From RBG-16-68-21 sp035286665 (GTDB taxonomy: Bacteria; Actinomycetota; Acidimicrobiia; Spongiisociales; UBA11373): a DNA stretch of 6,354 nucleotides. The notes under the pieces were generated by a model. The model was not told where the DNA came from, made no database searches, and saw only the letters and a list, made by a program, of their open reading frames with translations. Of this stretch, positions 1 to 4,679 are shown piece after piece (positions within the stretch are counted from its first letter, which is position 1; every line of letters starts with the position of its first letter). Both the position numbers and the translations under genes were made by a program. The DNA lies in the NCBI GenBank assembly GCA_035286665.1, contig DATECY010000012.1, forward strand, positions 1 through 6,354, given 5' to 3'.

Positions 1-1
1 G

Positions 2-259
2 GGCACGGCTCAGGCAAGCCGAGTAGGCGTGCTGAACGGGCTCAGTCTTGACGACGTTGTTCGCGTCGAGGTCATCCAACTGAACACCCGCGGCGATGGG
101 GACTCAACCGTGGTCACCGACTTCACGCTTCGCCTGCACTCGCGGCATGGCCACCACGCCGACTGGCACGACGCCTACCAGCGCGGTCACGAACATGCCG
201 TGGTCACGTTCCTGGCGTGGGTGGACGCATTGAACGCGAAGCTGGCCGATCGCACGTGA
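2..259 (+). CDS. Hypothetical protein, 3' part (5' end outside window)
   Basis: The frame is open from the left edge to a TGA at 257-259, so this is most likely the C-terminal end of a longer gene. A GTG at 29 would give a free-standing 76-residue protein, but no Shine-Dalgarno precedes it and the frame stays open upstream of it. Third positions are mostly G or C in this frame, which supports real coding over the antisense frame. The readable protein begins near LNGLSLDDVV, has an alternating beta-like stretch (VVTDFTLRLHSR), a histidine-rich middle (HGHHADWHDAY) and a helical end (VVTFLAWVDALNAKLADRT). I see no signal peptide or membrane segment and recognise no family. The gene converges on the scramblase-like gene at 413-1015, with hairpins between them. 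Confidence 0.6.
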   Translation, partial: GTAQASRVGVLNGLSLDDVVRVEVIQLNTRGDGDSTVVTDFTLRLHSRHGHHADWHDAYQRGHEHAVVTFLAWVDALNAKLADRT

Positions 260-264
260 CGTTT

Positions 265-283
265 CCTCCCCCGAAGGGGTAGG
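265..283 (+). terminator. Hairpin just downstream of first gene, terminator-like
   Basis: CCTCCCCC (265-272) faces GGGGTAGG (276-283) across a GAA loop, giving seven pairs and one C-T mismatch. It starts 5 bp after the TGA of the first gene. There is no U-run, so it would be a tail-less terminator of the kind often proposed for high-GC actinobacteria, or simply the left arm of a REP-like element that continues to 315. Confidence 0.45.
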
Positions 284-284
284 T

Positions 285-315
285 GGCACGGAGTGCCGGA
301 GGGGGTCTCGCCCCT
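285..315. repeat. REP-like palindromic segment (two small hairpins)
   Basis: GGCAC (285-289) and GTGCC (293-297) form a 5-bp stem with a GGA loop. Directly after it, AGGGG (300-304) can pair with CCCCT (311-315). Together with the hairpin at 265-283 this makes a compact G/C-rich palindromic unit ending in GGAGGGGG. The word CGGAGGGGG recurs twice in the structured region at the right end of the window, which suggests a dispersed element. Membership of a family cannot be proved from one window. Confidence 0.4.
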
Positions 316-360
316 GCTACGCGATCCGTGCAAGCGAGCGTACGTGCCGACGCGTCCGTC

Positions 361-388
361 GAATCGCCAATTGCGAATCGCGAATTGC
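361..388 (-). repeat. Tandem heptamer array, 4 units (GCRATTN on minus strand)
   Basis: Four consecutive 7-bp units occupy 361-367, 368-374, 375-381 and 382-388. On the plus strand each fits (G/C)AAT(C/T)GC. Read on the minus strand they are GCAATTC, GCGATTC, GCAATTG and GCGATTC, close to the GCAATTA units behind panC. The array lies just beyond the hairpin that follows the minus-strand scramblase-like gene, so it has the same sense-strand, 3'-of-gene placement as the panC array. Confidence 0.75.
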
Positions 389-407
389 GGCGTCGCTTCG
401 CGACGCC
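389..407 (-). terminator. Perfect hairpin after the scramblase-like gene
   Basis: GGCGTCGC (389-396) and GCGACGCC (400-407) form a perfect 8-bp stem with a 3-nt loop. It begins 5 bp beyond the stop codon (415-413) of the minus-strand gene. There is no clear U-tract; the heptamer array follows instead. A perfect short GC stem directly after a stop codon between convergent genes is most simply a tail-less, possibly bidirectional, terminator. Confidence 0.6.
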
Positions 408-412
408 CGGCC

Positions 413-1015
413 CTAGTTCAGCCCCCGCTGGTCCTGCTTGAGCGCCGTGTCGACTCCGACCGCCGAGGCGAACACCAGCAGTCGCATCGGTGGCTTGAGG
501 CTCGGTGAGACGTCGAGGAGGTAGTCGTCGGCGGTGGTGAAGAGGGTCTTGCCGAGACCTTCCCAGGTCTTGGTGATCCGTCCCACCTCGGTGTCGGTGG
601 CGTCGACGATGGAGAAGTTCCACGCCCGCCAGTTCTCCGCCCTGATCTCGCCGAGTTTGGTGCCGGCGGCGTCGTGGAGCCCGAACCGGATCTTGCCGAT
701 CATGTTCTGCTGGCGGATCGTGCCGACCAGCGCGCCGAGGCCGTCGTACACCTCGATGGTGGACTTCATGATCTTGCGGGGCCTCACCAGCTCGAGCACC
801 TTGGTGCCGTCGGCGTCGTAGGCGCCGAGCTTGTGGGTCATGAACTGGTCGAGGCTGGAGACGAAGCGGGCCACCTTCTTGAGGGTCGATTGGCCCTCCT
901 GGCGGATCACGCCGACCTCATTGCCTTCGGTGTCGCGGATCTTGTACTCGCTGGTCAACTCGATGAGCTTGGCCTTCTGGTTGATGACGATCTTGTCGAG
1001 GTCGAGGAGTGTCAT
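413..1015 (-). CDS. Scramblase / LURP-one-related protein (tubby C-terminal-like fold)
   Basis: A 200-residue protein starting MTLLDLDKIVINQKAK. It consists of repeated beta-hairpin units with small polar turns: YKIRDTEGNEVGVIRQ (about 24-39), HKLGAYDADGTKVLELVRP (61-79), STIEVYDGLGALVGTIRQ (85-102), FGLHDAAGTKLGEIRAE (111-127) and FSIVDATDTEVGRITKTW (134-151). A hydrophobic C-terminal helix follows (MRLLVFASAVGVDTALKQ, 177-194). This beta-barrel-plus-buried-helix pattern is that of the LURP-one-related/phospholipid scramblase group. The bacterial members' function is not firmly known, and I would not infer lipid scrambling. I see no signal peptide, so it is probably cytosolic or peripheral to the membrane. 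The ATG at 1015 is preferred over the longer frame to 1147 because a -10/-35 pair sits just upstream, and the extra N-terminal residues are low-complexity Arg/Gly/Pro overlapping the divergent gene. A GTG three codons earlier is possible. Confidence 0.85.
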   Translation of the reverse strand: MTLLDLDKIVINQKAKLIELTSEYKIRDTEGNEVGVIRQEGQSTLKKVARFVSSLDQFMTHKLGAYDADGTKVLELVRPRKIMKSTIEVYDGLGALVGTIRQQNMIGKIRFGLHDAAGTKLGEIRAENWRAWNFSIVDATDTEVGRITKTWEGLGKTLFTTADDYLLDVSPSLKPPMRLLVFASAVGVDTALKQDQRGLN

Positions 1016-1022
1016 GGGTGAC

Positions 1023-1051
1023 ACGGTAGTTAGCCTGGCGAACCGTGACCA
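1023..1051 (-). promoter_or_regulatory. Leaderless promoter for the scramblase-like gene
   Basis: On the minus strand a -35-like TGGTCA (1051-1046, 4 of 6 matches to TTGACA) is followed after exactly 17 nt by TACCGT (1028-1023, a TANNNT -10 box). The ATG at 1015 lies 7 nt further on. With transcription starting at that ATG, the mRNA would have no 5' leader; no Shine-Dalgarno is visible, which agrees. The -35 overlaps the first codons of the divergent gene. Confidence 0.6.
1031..1036 (+). promoter_or_regulatory. -10 box for the divergent plus-strand gene
   Basis: TAGCCT fits TANNNT and ends 8 nt before the GTG at 1045, which suggests a leaderless or nearly leaderless transcript. A convincing -35 is not visible; the 17-nt position (1008-1013) falls inside the scramblase-like gene. 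It interleaves with the opposing promoter, so the two start sites probably compete. Confidence 0.45.
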
Positions 1052-1566
1052 GCGCCGACCATCTCCTCGCGGTGCCCGGCCGGGTCGTCCCGGCCCGCCG
1101 GCTCGGATTCCCCGACACCCGCATGGTCGGTCCCGGAGGGGTGGCACTCGCCGAGATGGGCCGGCTGTCGTGGTTCAACGTGTTCCTCGGCCGCGGGCAA
1201 CGGGTGATCCTGCCCGACGGCACCCGGTGGCGGGTCAGGGCCTTCACGCGGAGCCGGTGGGTGTGCCCGATGGTCGCCGCCGAGGGCGGGACCACGATCG
1301 CCCGGTCGGGCCCGGGGGAGCGCAACTACGGGATCAACACCCGTGACCACGCTTACTCGCTCAACCCCGCCGAGACCCGCCGCGGCCGGGCCCGCCGCTG
1401 GGTGATCGTCGAGCACGAAACCGAGATCGCCGTCGTCACCACCCACCCCTTCACGATCGACCCCCACGGACCGGTCCACCTCGGCGTGGCGGTGCTCGCC
1501 TTCACCCTCGCCACCTTCGGGGTTCTCGGCGAGAAGACGCTGATGCCGACCATGCAGCCGCAGTAG
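1045..1566 (+). CDS. Uncharacterised protein with C-terminal hydrophobic segment; possibly tubby-like fold
   Basis: A 173-residue protein with strong third-position GC. I do not recognise a named family. The N-terminal about 45 residues read MTSADHLLAVPGRVVPARRL, then the middle is beta-rich and basic: QRVILPDGTRWRVRAFTRS (about 52-70), TTIARSGPGERNYGIN (83-98), HAYSLNPAE (102-110) and RRWVIVEHETEIAVVTTHPF (118-136). It ends with a hydrophobic stretch, GPVHLGVAVLAFTLATFGVL (about 142-161). Short strands with a late hydrophobic helix resemble the fold of its divergent neighbour, but that is pattern inference without residue-level similarity. The last segment could instead be a membrane anchor. 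The GTG at 1045 is chosen because a TANNNT box precedes it by 8 nt; GTG at 1072 or ATG at 1123 would shorten the protein. TAG is at 1564-1566, 60 bp before the DUF3054 gene on the same strand. Confidence 0.75.
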   Translation: MTSADHLLAVPGRVVPARRLGFPDTRMVGPGGVALAEMGRLSWFNVFLGRGQRVILPDGTRWRVRAFTRSRWVCPMVAAEGGTTIARSGPGERNYGINTRDHAYSLNPAETRRGRARRWVIVEHETEIAVVTTHPFTIDPHGPVHLGVAVLAFTLATFGVLGEKTLMPTMQPQ

Positions 1567-1612
1567 GGCTTCCCTGCGAGGACGGGGCGGCCGGGGCCGG
1601 CGCCCGATCCTC

Positions 1613-1618
1613 TAACGT
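1613..1618 (+). promoter_or_regulatory. -10 box for the DUF3054 gene
   Basis: TAACGT fits TANNNT and ends 8 nt before the ATG at 1627. No Shine-Dalgarno lies in those 8 nt, so a leaderless start is likely. No recognisable -35 is found 16-18 nt upstream, where the sequence is G/C-only. Read-through from the gene ending at 1566 is possible as well. Confidence 0.45.
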
Positions 1619-1626
1619 CCGCTCCG

Positions 1627-1974
1627 ATGCGCCGACCCTGGCTGCTCTCGATCGACCTCACCTCTGTCGTGGTGTTCGTCGCCGTGGGCCGAGCCAGTCA
1701 CGGGGAGGACGCCTCCGGGTTCCTCCACACCGCGGCGCCGTTCCTGATCGCGGTGGTGCTCGGCTGGGTGGTGATGCGGGCGTGGCGCACCCCGGGCGCG
1801 GTCCGCACCGGGATCGGGGTGATGGCCACGACGCTCGTGGCGGGGATGGCGCTGCGTCACTTCGTGTTCGACGACGGCACCGCCCTTTCGTTCATGGTCG
1901 TCGCCGCCGCCTTCCTCACCCTGTTCTTGGTGGGCTGGCGTCTGGCAGCGAAAGCAATCACCCCCGGTCCCTGA
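1627..1974 (+). CDS. DUF3054 family membrane protein
   Basis: A 115-residue integral membrane protein of unknown function. Four hydrophobic segments are visible at about residues 7-21, 36-53, 61-77 and 87-104. The features I associate with the DUF3054 family are in order: an Asp in the first segment followed by GRASHG (21-26), AAPFLIAVVLGW (36-47), GMALRHF (73-79), LSFMVV (87-92) and the closing GWR (103-105). Length matches the family, usually about 110-130 residues. The ATG follows a -10 box without Shine-Dalgarno. It lies 60 bp after an uncharacterised gene and 119 bp before the DUF2520 gene, from which it is separated by heptamer repeats and a second -10 box, so it is probably not part of the CoA operon. 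No catalytic residues can be named. Confidence 0.88.
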   Translation: MRRPWLLSIDLTSVVVFVAVGRASHGEDASGFLHTAAPFLIAVVLGWVVMRAWRTPGAVRTGIGVMATTLVAGMALRHFVFDDGTALSFMVVAAAFLTLFLVGWRLAAKAITPGP

Positions 1975-1994
1975 CCCTCGATCTCGTGCGCATG

Positions 1995-2050
1995 ACGCAT
2001 TGCGCATTGCGACTCATGAACGAGTCACGAGTAACGAGCAACGAACCACG
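1995..2050 (+). repeat. Composite heptamer array upstream of DUF2520 gene
   Basis: Eight units stay in one 7-nt phase with starts at 1995, 2002, 2009, 2016, 2023, 2030, 2037 and 2044. The first two are ACGCATT and GCGCATT. The third is a transition (GCGACTC). The later ones converge on AGTAACG / AGCAACG. It starts 20 bp after the DUF3054 stop and ends immediately before the -10 box at 2051. The same order, GCGCATT units then an AACGAG-type run, is found at 3863-3911 before coaX. Confidence 0.7.
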
Positions 2051-2056
2051 TAGACT
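2051..2056 (+). promoter_or_regulatory. -10 box upstream of DUF2520-panC
   Basis: TAGACT fits TANNNT and abuts the end of the heptamer array. Transcription from about 2063 would give a leader near 30 nt. A weak GGAA (2084-2087) lies 6 nt before the ATG at 2094. No good -35 is visible; the expected position lies inside the repeat array, so the array copy number or phase could influence this promoter. Confidence 0.45.
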
Positions 2057-2093
2057 CTTCGCGTCTGGTACCCCCACAGGACTGGAACGTCGC

Positions 2094-2906
2094 ATGGATC
2101 TCCTTCTCGTCGGGCCCGGTCGAGCGGGCATGTCCGTCGCCATCGCGGCGGCGGCCGCCGGGCATCGCATCGCCGGCGTGCTCGCCCGCGATTCCGGTGC
2201 GGCCGCCGATTCCGCCGCACGCTTCCAGGCCGCGGTGCTCGACTGGGATGCGCCCCTTCCGCCCGCCGATCTCCTGGTGATCTCCGTACGCGACGACGCC
2301 ATCGCGGAGGTAGCCGCCCGCCTCAACGGCTTCGTCGCGCACGTGGCCGGGGTGGTGCATCTCTCCGGCCTCACTTCGGTGAAGGCCCTTTCGCCGATCG
2401 GCGACCTGCCGCTGGGTTCGTTCCACCCGCTGCAGACTCTGCCCACTCCGGAGGCGGGTGCCGCCCGGCTGGCCGGGGCATGGATCGCGGTCACCACCGA
2501 GGACGACCTCCTCGCCGACCACCTGTTCGCCCTGGCCGCCTCGATCGGGGCGCATCCCTTCGAGGTGGCCGACGACGCCAAGCCGCTCTATCACGCCGGA
2601 GCGGCCGCCGCCGCCAACTTCCCGCTCGCCGCGCTGTCGATGGCCCGCCGTCTCTTCGAGGCGGCCGGGGTGCCGTTCGAGGCGGCCGGGCCGCTGGTGC
2701 GGGCCGTGATCGACAACGCTCTCACCATGGGTCCCGAGGCGGCGCTCACCGGGCCGGTGGCGCGGGGCGACGTGGGGACGGTCACCGCGCAACTGGCGGC
2801 GGTCCGAGCCGCCGCCCCCGGCCTGGCCGAGGACTTTGCCGCCATGGTGATGGCCGTCGCCCGGGTTGCCGGCACCGTCGACGAGATCGGTCCGGCGCTG
2901 GCATGA
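2094..2906 (+). CDS. Rossmann-fold / DUF2520 oxidoreductase, candidate ketopantoate reductase
   Basis: A 270-residue NAD(P)-binding protein. The N-terminal Rossmann domain opens with MDLLLVGPGRAGMSVA, whose G7, G9 and G12 form the dinucleotide loop; ADLLVISVRDDAI (58-70) is the usual second strand-turn, and VVHLSG (87-92) and GSFHPLQT (108-115) follow. The C-terminal DUF2520 helical domain carries ADDAKPLYHAGAAAAANF (159-176; K163, H167 and N175 are candidate active-site residues) and LTGPVARGDVGTV (218-230). The layout is that of ketopantoate reductases and 6PGDH-like enzymes. The TGA overlaps the panC start as ATGA, indicating translational coupling, and M. tuberculosis has the same pair (Rv3603c-panC). 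A role in reducing ketopantoate to pantoate is inference. I recall the alternative reductase PanG of Francisella as a protein of this general type, which needs checking. The ATG at 2094 is chosen because the frame upstream runs through intergenic repeats and the DUF3054 gene. Confidence 0.9.
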   Translation: MDLLLVGPGRAGMSVAIAAAAAGHRIAGVLARDSGAAADSAARFQAAVLDWDAPLPPADLLVISVRDDAIAEVAARLNGFVAHVAGVVHLSGLTSVKALSPIGDLPLGSFHPLQTLPTPEAGAARLAGAWIAVTTEDDLLADHLFALAASIGAHPFEVADDAKPLYHAGAAAAANFPLAALSMARRLFEAAGVPFEAAGPLVRAVIDNALTMGPEAALTGPVARGDVGTVTAQLAAVRAAAPGLAEDFAAMVMAVARVAGTVDEIGPALA

Positions 2907-3790
2907 AGATCATCGAGACCTTCGCCCGGATCGGCGACGCAGCCGACGGCACCGTCGCCCTGGTCCCCACCATGGGATATCTTCACGAGGGCCACGTCGC
3001 CTGCGTGACCGAGGCCGGCCGTCGCGCCGACACCGTCGTGGTGAGCCTCTTCGTCAACCCGCTCCAGTTCGACAAGGCCGACGATCTCGCCCGGTACCCG
3101 CGCGACCTCGACCGCGACGCCGCCATCGCCGCGCAAGCCGGGGTCGACCTCCTCTTCGTCCCGCCGATGGCGGAGATGTACTCGGTGGAGCCGCTCACCC
3201 GGGTGCAGGTGGGCGTGGTGTCCGAGGGGATGGAGGGCGCACATCGCCCGGGTCACTTCGATGGCGTGGCCACCGTCGTCGCCAAGTTGTTCGCAGGGAT
3301 CCGACCCGAGATCGCCTGCTTCGGCCGCAAGGACGCCCAGCAGCTCGCCGTGATCACCCGGATGGCCGCCGACCTGTCGTTCCCGGTGTCGGTGATCGCG
3401 GTGCCGACGGTTCGCGAGGCCGATGGGCTCGCGCTGTCGAGTCGCAACGTGTTCCTCCACGACCGGCCTGCTGCCCTCGGCCTCTCCCGCGGCCTGTTCG
3501 CGGCGGCTGCGGCCGTAGACGATGGGGAGCGCAGCGCCCTGGCTCTGGAGACGATGGTCGCCATCGAGGTGACCGAGCGCGGCGCCGACCTCGCCTACGC
3601 CACCCTGGCCGACGCCGTCACCGCCGAGCCGATCGCCACGCTCGACCGCCCCGCCTTTCTGGCGGTCGCTGCCCGGGTCGGCGAGGTGCGTCTCATCGAC
3701 AACGTGTTCCTCCACCCCGACGGGTCCGTCGACCTGGGGACGAGGCTGGATCACCCATCCATGTTGTATGGGAAGCAGGGCGGCAAGTAG
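2903..3790 (+). CDS. panC: Pantothenate synthetase
   Basis: PanC joins pantoate and beta-alanine with ATP, via a pantoyl-adenylate, to give pantothenate; it is a cytosolic dimer of the class I nucleotidyltransferase superfamily. The 295-residue protein shows the ATP-binding PTMGYLHEGH (22-31, HIGH-type), SLFVNPLQF (48-56), YPRDLDRD (65-72), RPGHFDGVATVVAKLF (115-130), FGRKDAQQLAV (140-150, with K143, D144, Q146 and Q147) and VREADGLALSSRN (170-182, KMSKS-type). The end of the C-terminal domain is ARVGEVRLIDNV (257-268). It is slightly longer than the usual about 280 residues because of the tail HPDGSVDL...YGKQGGK. The ATG overlaps the preceding stop (ATGA), so coupling rather than its own Shine-Dalgarno probably drives initiation. 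The final AAG TAG codons lie inside the first unit of a heptamer array, so the repeat supplies the stop. Confidence 0.97.
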   Translation: MKIIETFARIGDAADGTVALVPTMGYLHEGHVACVTEAGRRADTVVVSLFVNPLQFDKADDLARYPRDLDRDAAIAAQAGVDLLFVPPMAEMYSVEPLTRVQVGVVSEGMEGAHRPGHFDGVATVVAKLFAGIRPEIACFGRKDAQQLAVITRMAADLSFPVSVIAVPTVREADGLALSSRNVFLHDRPAALGLSRGLFAAAAAVDDGERSALALETMVAIEVTERGADLAYATLADAVTAEPIATLDRPAFLAVAARVGEVRLIDNVFLHPDGSVDLGTRLDHPSMLYGKQGGK

Positions 3791-3853
3791 CAAGTAGCAA
3801 GTAGCAAGTAGCAATTAGCAATTGGCAATTAGCAATTAGCAATTAGCAAGAGG
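3784..3853 (+). repeat. Tandem heptamer array CAAGTAG / CAATTAG
   Basis: Nine clean 7-bp units run from 3784 to 3846. Four are CAAGTAG (3784-3811), then CAATTAG, CAATTGG and three more CAATTAG. A decayed tenth unit, CAAGAGG, ends at 3853. The change from G to T at position 4 divides the array into two blocks, suggesting expansion from two founder units. It begins within the last codons of panC and is far more A/T-rich than the genes around it. Because 7 is not a multiple of 3, TAG recurs in all three plus-strand frames, so no reading frame crosses the array. Confidence 0.9.
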
Positions 3854-3862
3854 CCGGATCTG

Positions 3863-3911
3863 GCGCATTGCGCATTGCGAGCAACGAGGAACGAGGAACG
3901 AGGGACGAAAT
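3863..3911 (+). repeat. Composite heptamer array leading into coaX start
   Basis: Units of 7 bp start at 3863, 3870, 3877, 3884, 3891, 3898 and 3905: two GCGCATT, a transition unit GCGAGCA, two ACGAGGA, ACGAGGG, and a last one that runs into the ATG at 3910. The organisation matches 1995-2050. The core GAGG recurs at 3886, 3893 and 3900, so the repeat itself provides the ribosome-binding sequence of coaX. Confidence 0.75.
3900..3905 (+). promoter_or_regulatory. Repeat-derived ribosome binding site of coaX
   Basis: GAGGGA ends 4 nt before the ATG at 3910, which is a short but workable spacing. Two identical GAGG cores lie 7 and 14 nt upstream at non-ideal distances. This site decides for ATG 3910 over a TTG at 3868 in the same open frame, whose 14 extra codons would be translated repeat. 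Confidence 0.55.
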
Positions 3912-4677
3912 GCTCATCGCCATCGACGTCGGCAACACTCAGACCGTCATGGGGCTGTTCGACGGTCCCGAACTCGTCGACTCGTGGCGCCTGTCCACGG
4001 TGCGCGACCGCACCGCCGACGAGTACCGGCTCTTCCTTGCCGGGTTGCTCAGCCAGGACGGGTATCGCATCGAGGAGATCGACGGGGTGGCGCTCTCCGC
4101 GGTGGTGCCCGAGGCGAAGGCGGCGATGATCCGCGTCGCCGAGGACATGATCGACGGCGGGCTGGTGGTGGTCGGGCCCGGGGTTCGCACCGGCATGCCG
4201 ATCAACATCGACAACCCCCGCGAGGTCGGCGCCGACCGGGTGGTCAACTCGGTCGCGGCCAAGGCCAAGTACGGGGTGCCGGTGGTGTCGGTGGACTTCG
4301 GCACCTCCACCAACATGGACGTGGTCGACGCCTCCGGCGCCTACGTCGGGGGCGCCATCGCCCCCGGGCTGGAGGTGTCCGAGACCGCGCTCATCGATGC
4401 CACCGCCGCGTTGCGCCGGGTGGACTTCACCACCCCGCGCGCCGCCATCGGCCGCAACACCGTCGAGGCGATGCAGAGCGGCCTCATCTACGGCCACGCC
4501 GGGCTGGTGGACGGGTTGGTCACGCGCCTGCTCGCCGAGATCGAGGGCGATGCCACGGTGGTGGCGACCGGGGGCCTCGCCTCTACCATCGTCCCCCACT
4601 GCCGGACCGTTTCGATCGTGGACGCCAACCTGACCCTCGACGGCCTCCGGATGATCTACGAGATGAACCAGGAGTGA
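3910..4677 (+). CDS. coaX: Type III pantothenate kinase
   Basis: CoaX phosphorylates pantothenate to 4'-phosphopantothenate, the first step of CoA synthesis; it belongs to the ASKHA fold and type III enzymes are characteristically insensitive to CoA feedback. The 255-residue protein matches the usual length. Visible motifs are the phosphate-binding MLIAIDVGNTQTVMGLF (1-17, D6), VVPEAKAAM (65-73), the pantothenate/dimer segment TGMPINIDNPREVGADRVVN (94-113, with D109 the likely catalytic Asp), VDFGTSTNMDVVD (128-140, D129), GGAIAPGLEVS (147-157), NTVEAMQSG (183-191) and ATGGLA (219-224). The GTSTN version of the usual GTATT loop also occurs in mycobacterial CoaX, so it is not a defect. The gene lies 119 bp after panC and 2 bp before lysS. 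No TANNNT box is evident close upstream, so it may rely on transcription from the panC side. Confidence 0.97.
   Translation: MLIAIDVGNTQTVMGLFDGPELVDSWRLSTVRDRTADEYRLFLAGLLSQDGYRIEEIDGVALSAVVPEAKAAMIRVAEDMIDGGLVVVGPGVRTGMPINIDNPREVGADRVVNSVAAKAKYGVPVVSVDFGTSTNMDVVDASGAYVGGAIAPGLEVSETALIDATAALRRVDFTTPRAAIGRNTVEAMQSGLIYGHAGLVDGLVTRLLAEIEGDATVVATGGLASTIVPHCRTVSIVDANLTLDGLRMIYEMNQE
4670..4674 (+). promoter_or_regulatory. Shine-Dalgarno of lysS inside coaX 3' end
   Basis: AGGAG lies 5 nt before the ATG at 4680 and overlaps the final codons of coaX. It is the strongest ribosome-binding site in the window and fixes the ATG as the lysS start over an in-frame GTG at 4674. Confidence 0.8.
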
Positions 4678-4679
4678 CC

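Noticed and set aside
1016..1147. Longer start of the scramblase-like gene
   Set aside because: The added residues are Arg/Gly/Pro-rich and overlap the divergent gene, and the -10 box would then lie inside the coding region.
2591..3814. 407-residue antisense frame across DUF2520-panC
   Set aside because: It is a shadow of high-GC coding: His/Gly/Arg-rich low-complexity translation opposite two clearly recognised genes.
3868..3909. N-terminal extension of coaX from TTG 3868
   Set aside because: The extra 14 codons are translated heptamer repeat, while MLIAIDVGNT at 3910 is the canonical CoaX start and has a GAGG in front.
3784..3911. CRISPR array
   Set aside because: Repeats are 7 bp and contiguous with no unique spacers, and no cas genes are present.
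4306..4320. Altered CoaX loop GTSTN instead of GTATT
   Set aside because: The same variant occurs in mycobacterial CoaX, so it is lineage-typical and not a sign of inactivation.
4674..4679. GTG start of lysS overlapping coaX as GTGA
   Set aside because: AGGAG at 4670-4674 is ideally spaced for ATG 4680 and would overlap the GTG itself.
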